Assembly: GCA_964388155.1 (NCBI GenBank)
Contig: CAYLYH010000003.1
Location: 1-64,000 of the forward strand
Direction: 5' to 3'
DNA from: JACNKV01 sp964388155
Lineage (GTDB): Bacteria > Fidelibacterota > Marinisomatia > Marinisomatales > JACNKV01
Length of the DNA stretch: 64,000 nucleotides
The notes beneath the pieces were generated by a model. It was not told the origin of the DNA. It did not search any database and worked only from the letters and a program-made list of their open reading frames with translations. The position numbers and the translations under genes are program-made. Within the stretch, counting starts at the first letter, position 1. Each line of letters starts with the position of its first letter. Of the stretch, positions 34,559 through 44,090 are shown in pieces.

Positions 34559-36136
34559 TCAAAAAGCGTAGTTTATTCCAAACGCAACATCTAATGCTGT
34601 TTTCATGTATGTTTCGTCTCCCACATCATTCGTCGCTTCTTCATAAGATGTATTTGACACACCAAATGAAAGTCCCATTCTTGGACTTAAGGCATACTTA
34701 CCCCCAAATCCAATTGTATTAGATGGAAGACTGTGACTAAGGTCAGAATTGTACAAGTTTTGGACATTCCCGTTTGCATATAACCAACCACCACTGAGTG
34801 TAAGCGCATTGCTCAGAGCAAATTCAGCACCGACACCGTATTCAAAACCGTTATCAGTATATGCTTCTTTTCCGCCCCAATCTACATCTTTGTTAAAGTA
34901 AATATTGTAACTTCCTTCAACACGCAGAGATGGGAAAAGTTTAAACGAAATACCTGTAGCCAACATCGCCGGCATATCTGAGGGAGTTTCTCCTTTGTCA
35001 GGGAAAAGTCCGGAGCCATCGATTTCAGTATCGTTGACCAATGTCATGTCTGCCTGACCTTCATAGCGAACCGATAGACCCAGTCCTTCTACCGGTGTAA
35101 GATAAAGTCCGAATACCGGAGCAAGCGCGGACCCGGTTTGAACAACATCCACTTCTACGTCTGCCGTAGCTGCTGCATTTCCTGCGGCGGCAGCGGCGTC
35201 TGCTTCAAGGGCGCTTACTGCATAATTGAGGGATTCCTGAAGATCTCCGGGAGTATTTACTGCCGGGTCAAAAGGTATTCCAAGGGCAGCCGCTCCAGCA
35301 GCAATTGCATCTATGTCGTCTTGTGTAATGTGTCCAAACAATTTTAGTAGAACAAATGTGTAACTACCGGCACCACCATCAATTAGTGGTTGAAGCCCTT
35401 CTGCAGCGCCTGATGCTTGAGCAGCGCCGGCGGACAGTGCGCCCGACAGAGTTGTAAAAAAGTCCGTCGCCAGAACCATGTTCCCAGTATACCCTAAATC
35501 GGGATAATTTGGATTAATGCTGATGTCTTTCAGGTGCCCCATATACGTGTTTTTGGCTTGTATGTAGCGTCCGCCAACCGAAAGAGAAATGGCATCGTTC
35601 ATTTTATAAGAAACATTTGCCTGGAAACCCAGGTAAACGGAAGAGCCTTCGAATGCCATATCCATGCTGTAAGCTGTTGTTGGGATGCCCGCCTCTGTTA
35701 ATAGATAAGGAAGCCCTGAAACCGGTTCTTCAAAAGAAGGAAGTCCTTTGTCATAATTGGCACTTCCACCGCCGCCGATGGGCATAAATCCAAGGGACAG
35801 AGCAAAATCACCGCGTTTATCTACGTAATACATATTCGGGAATACCGGTGCAAAGGTTTCGCCAAGATAGGTTTTTTCTTCACCAAACAGCACAAAAGAG
35901 GATTTTACTTCTCTGTCTTGCCAGATGGTCTGATTGCTCAGAGAAAAATACACGCCGTCTTCAAGGCTGGTTAATCCTGCAGGGTTAAAGTACGTTGCAT
36001 CCAAATCTGTTGATGCATTGCGGTTCATCATTCGGATGAAATCCGCGCTTTGATTTGTATTGTGAACTATATTGCCCCCAAAGACCAGACTGGTGGTCAA
36101 AACTACCAGGAGAGCAACAAAAACATTTTTTTTCAT
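34559..36136 (-). CDS. OmpP1/FadL-type outer-membrane channel
   Basis: About 525 aa from the ATG at 36136, which begins the signal peptide KKNVFVALLVVLTTSLVFG. The family N-terminal hatch is SADFIRMMNRNASTDLDATYFNPAGLTSLEDG. The remainder is an antiparallel barrel ending in YMKTALDVAFGINYAF with a terminal Phe. FadL relatives let long-chain fatty acids or aromatic hydrocarbons cross the outer membrane. A long Ala-rich insert (about residues 270-340) is not typical. The divergent TonB-receptor gene starts about 320 bp away; the spacer shows no clear promoter hexamers. Confidence 0.86.
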   Translation of the reverse strand: MKKNVFVALLVVLTTSLVFGGNIVHNTNQSADFIRMMNRNASTDLDATYFNPAGLTSLEDGVYFSLSNQTIWQDREVKSSFVLFGEEKTYLGETFAPVFPNMYYVDKRGDFALSLGFMPIGGGGSANYDKGLPSFEEPVSGLPYLLTEAGIPTTAYSMDMAFEGSSVYLGFQANVSYKMNDAISLSVGGRYIQAKNTYMGHLKDISINPNYPDLGYTGNMVLATDFFTTLSGALSAGAAQASGAAEGLQPLIDGGAGSYTFVLLKLFGHITQDDIDAIAAGAAALGIPFDPAVNTPGDLQESLNYAVSALEADAAAAAGNAAATADVEVDVVQTGSALAPVFGLYLTPVEGLGLSVRYEGQADMTLVNDTEIDGSGLFPDKGETPSDMPAMLATGISFKLFPSLRVEGSYNIYFNKDVDWGGKEAYTDNGFEYGVGAEFALSNALTLSGGWLYANGNVQNLYNSDLSHSLPSNTIGFGGKYALSPRMGLSFGVSNTSYEEATNDVGDETYMKTALDVAFGINYAF

Positions 36137-36456
36137 TTGTGGTTCCTCATTTTGTTTGTTGAGTGGACACCCTGCTGTCTTTTTTTCGGAAACAAGCAAA
36201 ATGGTTATCACCTGCTTCGGTTATTAGGACATCCAAGCGTGTGAATCTACCGTCTTATTTTTAAAAAAGTCAAACAAAAAATACACAACAACAAAACGAG
36301 GTGTACGACATTTTTTTTATTGTGAACGTTCTTTTTAGGTAATAAATTCTACAAATAGATGTGCGGGAGCATTTTTATGGTTCCGCTCATTGTTCTGCAA
36401 TTGATTTCCATCTTTTGCGAAAACGATTTGTAAAACAAAACCAAGGAGAACAGAAA

Positions 36457-39400
36457 ATGATAAAACGAAATCTGTCGGTCTTTATCGTCCTGACGCTAGC
36501 TGTACGCGTGCTTTTCGCGCAGGGAGTTACAACGTCCGGACTTAGTGGACTGATTTCAAATCAAGATAATACCCCATTGGTCGGTGCAAATGTCGTTGTC
36601 ACACATGAACCCAGTGGAACACAATACGGGACGATGGTTCGCGACGGAGGGGCCTATACAATTCTGAATATGCGTGTTGGCGGTCCTTATACGATCTCCG
36701 TGTCTTACATCGGGTATAAAACTCAGGTAGAAGAAAATGTCTATCTGAACCTCGGTGCAGCAACAAACATAAACTTCCAGCTCGCCCATGAAGCCATTGA
36801 AATGGCTGGCGTTGATGTGACGGCTGTACAAGATGATGTCATGAACGCCAACCGCACAGGCGCTGCAACATTTGTCGGAGAAGACCTTCTTGCGCAAATG
36901 CCTTCCATCAAACGCAGTACCCGGGACTTAACTCGTCTTGATCCTCGCAGTGATGGAAACTTCAGCTTCGGCGGACGGAACTGGCTGTATAACAATATCT
37001 CTCTGGATGGATCGTATTTTAATAATCCGTTTGGATTAGACGACCCGGCACCGGGCGGACAGTCCAACGCCGAGCCGGTACCGTTTGATGCAATTGAACA
37101 GGTACAGGTTTCTGTTGCTCCGTTTGACGTGCGTGAAGGCGGATTTACAGGTGCGGGTATCAATACGGTAACCAAAAGCGGAACCAATGACTTTGGAGGA
37201 TCTGTGTACAGCTTCAGCAGAAACGAAGTCCTGCAAGGAAATACCGTTGCCGGAAATGACGTTATTGCAAACCCGGCACTCAGCTATAACCAATCCGGAT
37301 TTACATTGAGCGGCCCAATCCTGAAAAACAGAGCTTTCTTTTTTGTGAACTACGAAAGAGAACGCCGGACAGACCCCGGCTCAAATTTTGTCGCCGATGA
37401 CAACGGAGATCTTGTCTTTGGAGAATCCCGCGTATCAGCCACAACGATGGATGCGATCCGCGATAGAATGATGGACGTCTACGGATATGACACCGGTGAT
37501 TATCAAGGATATAACCATGAAACAAACAACGATAAGCTCTTGGTAAAACTGGATCTGAATCTTGGACCAAACCATAATGCGGTATTTCGCTATAATATGC
37601 TTGATGCCTCACGGGATCTTGGCCCTCATGGATTTGTGTTAAGTTTCAACAATACCGGACGTGGACCTAACAGCTCCAGCCTTCCGTTTGAAAATGCCGG
37701 ATACCGTATTAATAACGTTCTTCATTCGTATGCCGGTGAGTTAAATAGTACCTTTGGCGGAAAAATCTCTAATCGGTTTTTCTTTAGTTATAACCAATTC
37801 AGAGATTGGCGAACACCAAAAAGTGTTGATTTCCCAACGGTTGAAATAGGCGAAGACGGTGTAACCTACGCCACGCTGGGACACGAACCCTTCTCAATTC
37901 ATAATATTCTTGACCAGGATGTCCTACAGATAACAAATAATATGTCCTATTTTATGGGCAAACATGTTATTACTGCCGGGGTGAATTACGAACAGTTTAA
38001 GTTCTTTAATTCCTTCAATATCTTTAGGCATGGATTGTTTATGCTGGATGCTTCGTGGGCAACTTTCTTGGGAGGAACCACGTTCTCTACAATAGATCAG
38101 TTCTTAGCGGCTACTGACCCAGCTGATCCTGTAGATTTTAATGGAATGATTGGCTCAGGACCTTACAAAGGTGAATTAATTGATGTTGCTCAGTTAGCGT
38201 TTTACGCACAGGATGAGTTTATGGTCAACGAAAACCTCAACATTACGGCAGGTTTACGCGTAGATATACCTATTTATAATACCGAACCGATAGAAAACCC
38301 ATTCTCAACCGGACTCACATTACTGGATGAAAACGATGAAGCGGAAACGGTTGATCAGGCGAAACTTCCTGACTCAAAACCATTGTTTTCACCTCGGGTT
38401 GGATTTAACTACGACGTAAAAGGTAATCGATCTATGCAACTACGCGGTGGAACCGGTATCTTTACCGGACGCTTACCCTTTGTTTGGATTGGGAATGTGA
38501 TTTCAAATCCGGGAAACAATCCAAATATACCCGGGGACGGAAGCAATCCTGACCATGAAACTGACAGCGGTGAGGGTCGCACAGAAGGAGAGGATGTCGC
38601 CTCTGTTTTACAACAATCCTTTGACTTAAATGCTATGACCGAAGATTTTGAATGGCCACAAGTTTGGACGACAAACTTAGCTCTGGACATGGAACTTCCA
38701 AGTCAAATGCTGGGGACATTCGAAATGGTTTACGGAAAAGACCTGAACGCCATTTATATGCGTAACGCTGATCTCATTGCACCGGTGCGTGAACTCGCTG
38801 ACGGACGCCCCTACTTTGGTGGTGTTGGCGCGAATGAGTTAAATTCATTCTACCCGGGTTCTGGCGAAGGTGTTTACGTCATTGATAATACAGACGAAGG
38901 ATACAATCTGACCTTAACCGGTCAATTGAAAAAAGTACATGATTGGGGTCTTGTGACAAGCGTGGCTTACACATACACACAATCCATGAACAACCTCAAA
39001 TCAACTGAGATTGCTTCTGTACTTTTCCAAAGCCAACCGGTTCAGGGTGATCCAAACACACCAACCATGTCTCCATCAGAGTTTGGAAACCGCCATCGTA
39101 TTATCGGAACAGCTAATTATGCCCATAAATGGGACGCAAACCAAAGTACGAATTTTGGTCTGTTCTTTGAAATGGTTGAAGGAAACCAGTATGTCTACTC
39201 CGGTGGCAACCGCTACTCACACACCTATGCAGGTGATGTAAATGGTGACGGATTTGCCAATGACCTGATTTACATTCCGGAAAATCCAAATGATATCGTT
39301 CTCGCCGATCCGCATCAGTGGGTTGCGTTAAACGCCTTCATTGAACAAGATCCATATCTGAGTCAGAATCGCGGTAATATTGCCGAGCGTAATGGGTTAA

Positions 39401-39690
39401 TCAACCCCTGGTTCAGTAATATTGATCTGAAGATTCTCCATGACTTCAAAACCGGTCTTGGAAAATTCCAGTTCAGTGCAGATATTCTCAATGTTGCAAA
39501 CCTAATCAATGACAGCTGGGGTGTGCGTAAGGTTGCCAATCCAATGGCACTTGCCCCACTCAGCCTGACCGGTTGGGACGACAACGGTGAGCCAATCCTG
39601 AATTTCAACGGTGTTGAAGAAACATTCATTGATGATCCGGGCTTGTTCTCCCGGTGGCGTATGCAGTTTGGAATTCGTTATATCTTTTAA
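36457..39690 (+). CDS. Oar-like TonB-dependent receptor
   Basis: 1077 aa from the ATG at 36457, preceded by AAGGAG. Signal peptide KRNLSVFIVLTLAVRVLFAQ. A carboxypeptidase-regulatory-like beta-sandwich (GLISNQDNTPLVGANVVVTHEPSG...YTISVSYIGYKT) precedes a plug domain (SIKRSTRDLTRLDPRSD, QVQVSVAPFDVREGGFTGAGINTVTKSG) and a C-terminal barrel ending in LFSRWRMQFGIRYIF. This order is typical of the Oar/CirA-like receptors of FCB bacteria, which import large nutrients or polymers through TonB. No obvious partner (SusD, TonB) is adjacent. A terminator follows at 39721. Confidence 0.9.
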   Translation: MIKRNLSVFIVLTLAVRVLFAQGVTTSGLSGLISNQDNTPLVGANVVVTHEPSGTQYGTMVRDGGAYTILNMRVGGPYTISVSYIGYKTQVEENVYLNLGAATNINFQLAHEAIEMAGVDVTAVQDDVMNANRTGAATFVGEDLLAQMPSIKRSTRDLTRLDPRSDGNFSFGGRNWLYNNISLDGSYFNNPFGLDDPAPGGQSNAEPVPFDAIEQVQVSVAPFDVREGGFTGAGINTVTKSGTNDFGGSVYSFSRNEVLQGNTVAGNDVIANPALSYNQSGFTLSGPILKNRAFFFVNYERERRTDPGSNFVADDNGDLVFGESRVSATTMDAIRDRMMDVYGYDTGDYQGYNHETNNDKLLVKLDLNLGPNHNAVFRYNMLDASRDLGPHGFVLSFNNTGRGPNSSSLPFENAGYRINNVLHSYAGELNSTFGGKISNRFFFSYNQFRDWRTPKSVDFPTVEIGEDGVTYATLGHEPFSIHNILDQDVLQITNNMSYFMGKHVITAGVNYEQFKFFNSFNIFRHGLFMLDASWATFLGGTTFSTIDQFLAATDPADPVDFNGMIGSGPYKGELIDVAQLAFYAQDEFMVNENLNITAGLRVDIPIYNTEPIENPFSTGLTLLDENDEAETVDQAKLPDSKPLFSPRVGFNYDVKGNRSMQLRGGTGIFTGRLPFVWIGNVISNPGNNPNIPGDGSNPDHETDSGEGRTEGEDVASVLQQSFDLNAMTEDFEWPQVWTTNLALDMELPSQMLGTFEMVYGKDLNAIYMRNADLIAPVRELADGRPYFGGVGANELNSFYPGSGEGVYVIDNTDEGYNLTLTGQLKKVHDWGLVTSVAYTYTQSMNNLKSTEIASVLFQSQPVQGDPNTPTMSPSEFGNRHRIIGTANYAHKWDANQSTNFGLFFEMVEGNQYVYSGGNRYSHTYAGDVNGDGFANDLIYIPENPNDIVLADPHQWVALNAFIEQDPYLSQNRGNIAERNGLINPWFSNIDLKILHDFKTGLGKFQFSADILNVANLINDSWGVRKVANPMALAPLSLTGWDDNGEPILNFNGVEETFIDDPGLFSRWRMQFGIRYIF

Positions 39691-39720
39691 TACCTGATAT
39701 AATACAAACACTCTGTTAAC

Positions 39721-39748
39721 AGAAAAGCCGGCGGTTGTCGGCTTTTCT
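39721..39748 (+). terminator. Rho-independent terminator after the TonB receptor
   Basis: Stem AGAAAAGCCG / CGGCTTTTCT with an 8-base loop, 31 bp past the receptor stop, then TGTTTCT. The symmetrical A/T flanks mean it could also act on the minus strand. Confidence 0.88.
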
Positions 39749-39754
39749 GTTTCT

Positions 39755-40060
39755 ATATGTGAGCCCATTCCAGAAAGGGGTTCCTGCCGGTCCGGCAGGC
39801 GGGGGACACACACAATCAAATTCGGTATGTATGCGGTGTTCACAAGACTTTTTCTGTACACAAAACAATGCTCCGTGGTGAGAAGTATTTAGATTCCTCA
39901 CTCCGTTCGGAATGACCCTGTATTTTTGTCATCCCGAAGAAAGAATGACTGAGGGATCTACAATATTTATCTCTGGGTATATGATTTTACAAAACACTTA
40001 ACCCCGTATACAAAACAAAGTGGAAATGATAGTATTATTCCGGCGATATTTAATCGCCTG
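39755..40060. repeat. Spacer repeats between TonB receptor and ubiE
   Basis: Holds CCTGCCGGTCCGGCAGG (about 39784), GATTCCTCACTCCGTTCGGAATGAC (about 39892, shared with 34008), GTCATCCCGAAGAAAG and two copies of an ACTTAACCCCGTATACAAAAC-type stretch also seen near 33975. Such islands are the dispersed repeat family of this genome. I see no gene between 39750 and 40127. Confidence 0.65.
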
Positions 40061-40127
40061 CTTGTTACTTCTATGGATTTTGTTTTGTGCGGGCATGTAA
40101 GATTATCACAATGAATCCCGATATTGT

Positions 40128-40847
40128 TTAAACCCTCTTTTTTGCCGTTATAAGCGTAACCACGCCAAGCGTCATATCTTGGATATCAACATCAATAAAT
40201 CCTGCGTTTTTTATCATCATCTTTAATTCATCTCTGACAGGAAAATATTCAACAGACTCCGGAAGGTACCTATAGGCATCAGACCGGGAAAACAATGCAC
40301 CTATTCGCGGCAAGATTGTTTTGAAATACCAGCGATAAACCGCTCCAAATATTTTTGATGAGGGTTCGGCAAACTCAAGGATGTGCAGCGTTCCTCCATC
40401 TTCCAAAACTCTATAAAACTCAGACAAGGCTTTTGAGTAATGCCCGATATTCCTAAATCCAAATGCAATGGTTAATGCAGAGAAAACATTGTTATTAAAC
40501 GGAAGATTCTCTCCATCTCCTTGTATCACGGTAAACCTTTCAGCTTTTCTCTCATCAATTTTTTTCTGACACATCTCCACCATTTTATGAGCATAGTCTA
40601 ACCCGACAATCTCAGCATTTGAAAATTGTTTTTTTATTTCGAAACCAACATCGCCTGTTCCCGTGGCAACGTCTAACACCGGTTGATTCAGGATTTTTGG
40701 CAGGGAATTTACCAGTTGTTTCCGCCAGTAAAAATCAAGTCCAAGACTTAGAAAATGATTTAAAAAATCATACCGTGAAGAAATATCATCAAACATTTTC
40801 TGCACATATTTTTTCTTGTCCTCTCCGGAATGTGTGAACTCAGGCAT
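40128..40847 (-). CDS. ubiE: UbiE/MenG demethylquinone C-methyltransferase
   Basis: 239 aa, the usual length. SAM-binding VLDVATGTGDVGFEIK near residue 62, VGLDYAHKMVEMCQKK near 82, GDGENLPFNNNVFSALTIAFGFRNIGHY near 108 and LHILEFAEPSS near 150 are the UbiE/MenG signature blocks. It makes the last or a late methylation of the menaquinone or ubiquinone head group. Most FCB organisms use menaquinone. Its ATG overlaps the HAD gene stop by 8 bp, so the two are cotranscribed. Confidence 0.92.
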   Translation of the reverse strand: MPEFTHSGEDKKKYVQKMFDDISSRYDFLNHFLSLGLDFYWRKQLVNSLPKILNQPVLDVATGTGDVGFEIKKQFSNAEIVGLDYAHKMVEMCQKKIDERKAERFTVIQGDGENLPFNNNVFSALTIAFGFRNIGHYSKALSEFYRVLEDGGTLHILEFAEPSSKIFGAVYRWYFKTILPRIGALFSRSDAYRYLPESVEYFPVRDELKMMIKNAGFIDVDIQDMTLGVVTLITAKKRV

Positions 40848-41454
40848 GTAATATTTCCTTTATTATCCTTTCATTCTTCAAAGCCGAAACCGTTGTAAAG
40901 AGGATCGTCTTAAACCCCATCGCTTTGGCTTGAATAATATTGGCTTCATTATCATCGATAAACAACGACCGTCCCGCGGTGGTACCGGCTTTCTTGATGG
41001 CAATATTAAATATCTCTGGCTCAGGCTTTCTTGATCCAACCTCATACGAATAAATTGCACCGTCTACGTGTTGAAAAAATGAAAAAGAATTCCCAACACC
41101 GTTTACAATATGTCTGGAGTTTGTATTCGAGAGCAACCAAATCGGATATTTCTTTTTCAACTCACCAAGTATTTTTGATGCTCCGGTTTCGTTTCCGACC
41201 AGTTTTCGCCACGCAGACCAAAACGCAATCTCCGGTAAATATTTTCCTTTTGGCAAGTATTTACAGACCTCCAGATAGAATGCGTCGTCATCGATCTCTC
41301 CTTTTTCGTAGCGATGGTGGACATCCATGGGAAAGTGATGAAACACTTCGTCTGCGGGTATTTCCATCACTTGGGCAATATGCGTAACTGTGCGGTCAGG
41401 GTGGATGTCTAAAAGCACGCCCCCAATATCAAAAAAGATGGTCTTAATCTTCAT
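40840..41454 (-). CDS. HAD-superfamily hydrolase (subfamily IA)
   Basis: 204 aa. Motif I FFDIGGVLLDIH at the N-terminus (the nucleophile is the first Asp; the second Asp position is replaced by Gly as in several YihX-type members), a helical cap, motif II WLLSNTNSRHI near residue 112, motif III KPEPEIFNIAI and motif IV LFIDDNEANI near 165. It is a phosphatase of small sugar or nucleotide phosphates; the substrate is unclear. Overlaps ubiE by 8 bp. Confidence 0.87.
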   Translation of the reverse strand: MKIKTIFFDIGGVLLDIHPDRTVTHIAQVMEIPADEVFHHFPMDVHHRYEKGEIDDDAFYLEVCKYLPKGKYLPEIAFWSAWRKLVGNETGASKILGELKKKYPIWLLSNTNSRHIVNGVGNSFSFFQHVDGAIYSYEVGSRKPEPEIFNIAIKKAGTTAGRSLFIDDNEANIIQAKAMGFKTILFTTVSALKNERIIKEILHA

Positions 41455-41529
41455 CTTGTTGCCACACAGACACAGAGGTGTTTATAGGTTGAAGCAAAAA
41501 AATCACTCGGTGTTCTTTGGATTTCTGTT

Positions 41530-41925
41530 TTAGACGATGAACCGTTTTACTCCGTCTTTTAACAATTGTTTGTTGAAATTTATCAATAAGCCTAGCTTGA
41601 GTCCTCCCAATTTCATATAACTGAGTATTTGAGCGTCGAAAACTGGATTCATGTTTTCAACACACTTTAATTCTAAAACTACAGCGTCTTCAACCACAAT
41701 ATCCATTCGGTATTCTCCGATAAATCTACCTCTGTAATTTAATTTTAACACTTTTTGAACTTCATAATTTAAACCGGCGAATTCAAACTCAATACATAGA
41801 GCTTTTTCATAAATGCTTTCCAATAGTCCCGAGCCAAGTCTTTTATGATCATTGATGGCGCAACCAATGATTTTATTTGTGAGCCTATTTAAATCATCCA
41901 GCGTTTTATTTTTTATATTTGACAT
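41530..41925 (-). CDS. GxxExxY family protein
   Basis: 131 aa. The family motif is GLLESIYEKAL near residue 35, followed by a PD-(D/E)XK-like core YRMDIVVEDAVVLELKCVE near 70 and LGGLKLGLLINFNK near 110. The family is common and patchy, with nuclease-like architecture but no assigned biochemical role. Often found near repeats or 23S rRNA intervening sequences, neither of which is present here. The start is preceded by a spacer of about 65 bp. Confidence 0.88.
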   Translation of the reverse strand: MSNIKNKTLDDLNRLTNKIIGCAINDHKRLGSGLLESIYEKALCIEFEFAGLNYEVQKVLKLNYRGRFIGEYRMDIVVEDAVVLELKCVENMNPVFDAQILSYMKLGGLKLGLLINFNKQLLKDGVKRFIV

Positions 41926-41991
41926 TGTTCTTCTTTTTGATATCTAAGTTCTCAAAACTTTTCATTCTTCTCTGTGGCTTTGTGGCTAATG

Positions 41992-42726
41992 TTATAAACC
42001 GCATAGATATATTTGCAGGTTGCTTTCTTCTGACAGTGGAGTGCCTTCATAATCCCCTAATTTATCAAAGATGGTCAATCCGGCATCGGAAATGAGTCTG
42101 TCCATCGTATCGGGATAAAACATCCGTAAATCAAAATGATAAGGATTGGGGGCTTGTTTTTCGTCTCTGAACAAGTGCCAAGTCAAATGGTTTATTTCCG
42201 TTTCTTCATCATAGTGTGTTATCTCTTTGATTGCGCAGATTTGACCGTCGTATTCGAATTTCTCAAGCACCGGATACAGCTTATTTGTTTTTCGATACAA
42301 AAACGACGGGTCGGGAATAAATACGGAGACCAAAAACCGTCCACCGGGGATGAGATGCCGTTTCACACTCTTTAGACAAGATAGTGCCTCTTCATCGGTA
42401 TAGTTATGGAGGAATGAATTAAACCCGATAAAAATGAATCGAAATTTCTGATCAATCATGAACGACCGCATATCACCTTGTAGAATTTTTCCGTTAGAAT
42501 ATGGTAATAGTTTTTCATTCCCGGTTTTTACAAATTCTGCACTCAGTTCCAGTCCGGTATAGTCCAACCCAACCTCAACAAGTGGCAATCCCAATCGCCC
42601 AGTTCCGGCTGCAAGTTCTAAAACCGGACCGCCGATCTTGCTTGCCCAATTATAAATGAAATCCACATCGGCACAGTATTGCCGGTGGATGGCATCATAA
42701 AGATTCGGGTTCGTGTAAATATCCAT
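41992..42726 (-). CDS. Class I SAM-dependent methyltransferase
   Basis: 244 aa. Rossmann motif I VLELAAGTGRLGLPL near residue 36, YTGLELSAEFV near 55, GDMRSFMIDQKFRFIFIGFNSFLHNYTDEEAL near 85 and GGRFLVSVF near 130. The C-terminal half is beta-rich with a substrate lid (HYDEETEINHLTWHLFRD). Small-molecule methyltransferase; the acceptor cannot be told. Encoded alone, with AT-rich spacers on both sides. Confidence 0.82.
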   Translation of the reverse strand: MDIYTNPNLYDAIHRQYCADVDFIYNWASKIGGPVLELAAGTGRLGLPLVEVGLDYTGLELSAEFVKTGNEKLLPYSNGKILQGDMRSFMIDQKFRFIFIGFNSFLHNYTDEEALSCLKSVKRHLIPGGRFLVSVFIPDPSFLYRKTNKLYPVLEKFEYDGQICAIKEITHYDEETEINHLTWHLFRDEKQAPNPYHFDLRMFYPDTMDRLISDAGLTIFDKLGDYEGTPLSEESNLQIYLCGL

Positions 42727-42860
42727 TCTGTTACGTTGAATTACGACGGAGAAATTACAGAAAAAAGCAGGTAGGGTTTTACGGAATGTTTACCCTGCTC
42801 TAAAGTTTGGCCATTCATACAGAATGCCGGTAGTAAATCCACTCAAAAAACACTCACAGT

Positions 42861-42899
42861 AAACTGACGGCGTCAGTTTAACGCCGATATGGTCGGCGT
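42861..42899. repeat. Tandem pair of short perfect hairpins
   Basis: AAACTGACG-G-CGTCAGTTT (42861-42879) is directly followed by ACGCCGA-TATGG-TCGGCGT (42881-42899). It lies 15 bp past the stop of the Xaa-Pro peptidase on the minus strand, with ACTCAAAAA direct repeats on either side (42841, 42900). It may serve as its terminator or be a REP-type unit. Confidence 0.55.
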
Positions 42900-42914
42900 A
42901 CTCAAAAACCAAAA

Positions 42915-43994
42915 CTACAATTCTACCAATTCTTTCGTGGTCTTATTCAAAATTTCACAACCGTCTTTTTGGATAATCACATCATCTTCTATCCGCACAC
43001 CGCCCCAGCCGGGGAGGTATATCCCAGGTTCAATCGTTACAACGTAATTCTCTTTTAACACATCCTTGCTCATTTTACTCAGGCGCGGCATTGTGTGTAT
43101 CTCCAACCCAAGTCCGTGCCCTGTAGAATGTGAGTATGCTTCACCATATCCGGCAACCTCAATGACATCCCGAGTGAGGGCGTCAGCATCTTTGCAGGAC
43201 ATTCCTGCTTTTACTCCGTCAACACCGGCTTGCTGTGCCTGTTTCACAATTTCGTATATCTCTTTGTGTTTATCCGTTGCCGGACCGATCAGCGGGGTAC
43301 GAGTCATGTCGGCATGATACCCGGCATATTTGGCGGCCGCATCAATAACGATAAAATCCCCGGACTGGAATTCGCGCTCACCGGGTACTGCATGCGGCAA
43401 CGCACTGTTTGGACCTGAGGCCACGATGGATGAATACGCTTCACCATCACCATATTTTCTGTACCGCATGGCAAATTCGTTCGCGATAAATTTCTCCGTT
43501 ACACCCGGACGCATCAACGGCAATACTTCTTCATAAACATTATCTGTAATTTCAACCGCAGTTCGTATGGCGTTTAATTCCGTTTCATCTTTTACAGCTG
43601 CAATTTTCTCGACAATTCTTGAAGAGCTTTCCCAGCGCACACTCGGGAACAGTGTTTTCATCCTTTGGAAAAGATTTACGCTGACAAAATCTCCTTCAAA
43701 GGCTAGTTTAACATCTTTGGGAATTAACGTGTTTTTTTGTATACTTTTTAAATGGGAAACACTGTCGATATACCGATTAAACCCCTTTACTTCTCTTTGA
43801 GATTGTTCGATATACCGTCCGTCAGTAAAAAAGGCATGAGTATCTCCAAGGATGAGACACGACCCGGCCGAACCGGTAAACCCGCTGATGTAGCGAACGT
43901 TTGTAAGGTTGGTAATAAACATACCGTCTAATCCCGCTGATGCCAATTCGGTTTTTAATGTGTTTAAACGGCGTGAAAATATTTTATCACTCAT
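42915..43994 (-). CDS. Xaa-Pro aminopeptidase (M24)
   Basis: 359 aa. N-terminal creatinase-like domain (YISGFTGSAGSCLIL) and C-terminal pita-bread fold. The metal ligands are visible: DAAAKYAGYHADMTRT (two Asp), HSTGHGLGLEIHTMP (His), VTIEPGIYLPGWGGVRIEDDV (Glu, Glu). It removes an N-terminal residue preceding proline from peptides in the cytoplasm. Monocistronic-looking, with a short leader and hairpins after its stop. Confidence 0.92.
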   Translation of the reverse strand: MSDKIFSRRLNTLKTELASAGLDGMFITNLTNVRYISGFTGSAGSCLILGDTHAFFTDGRYIEQSQREVKGFNRYIDSVSHLKSIQKNTLIPKDVKLAFEGDFVSVNLFQRMKTLFPSVRWESSSRIVEKIAAVKDETELNAIRTAVEITDNVYEEVLPLMRPGVTEKFIANEFAMRYRKYGDGEAYSSIVASGPNSALPHAVPGEREFQSGDFIVIDAAAKYAGYHADMTRTPLIGPATDKHKEIYEIVKQAQQAGVDGVKAGMSCKDADALTRDVIEVAGYGEAYSHSTGHGLGLEIHTMPRLSKMSKDVLKENYVVTIEPGIYLPGWGGVRIEDDVIIQKDGCEILNKTTKELVEL

Positions 43995-44090
43995 AGTTTC
44001 TCCTGTGGATAAGTCTTTTGGTTACAAATAAAAATTGAGTTTATCTTACGGTAATTAGTGTATTTCTTATGAAAAAAGGGGAGACAAGTC

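Noticed and set aside
36361..36456. N-terminal extension of the TonB receptor from GTG
   Set aside because: The ATG at 36457 has AAGGAG upstream and begins a clean signal peptide.
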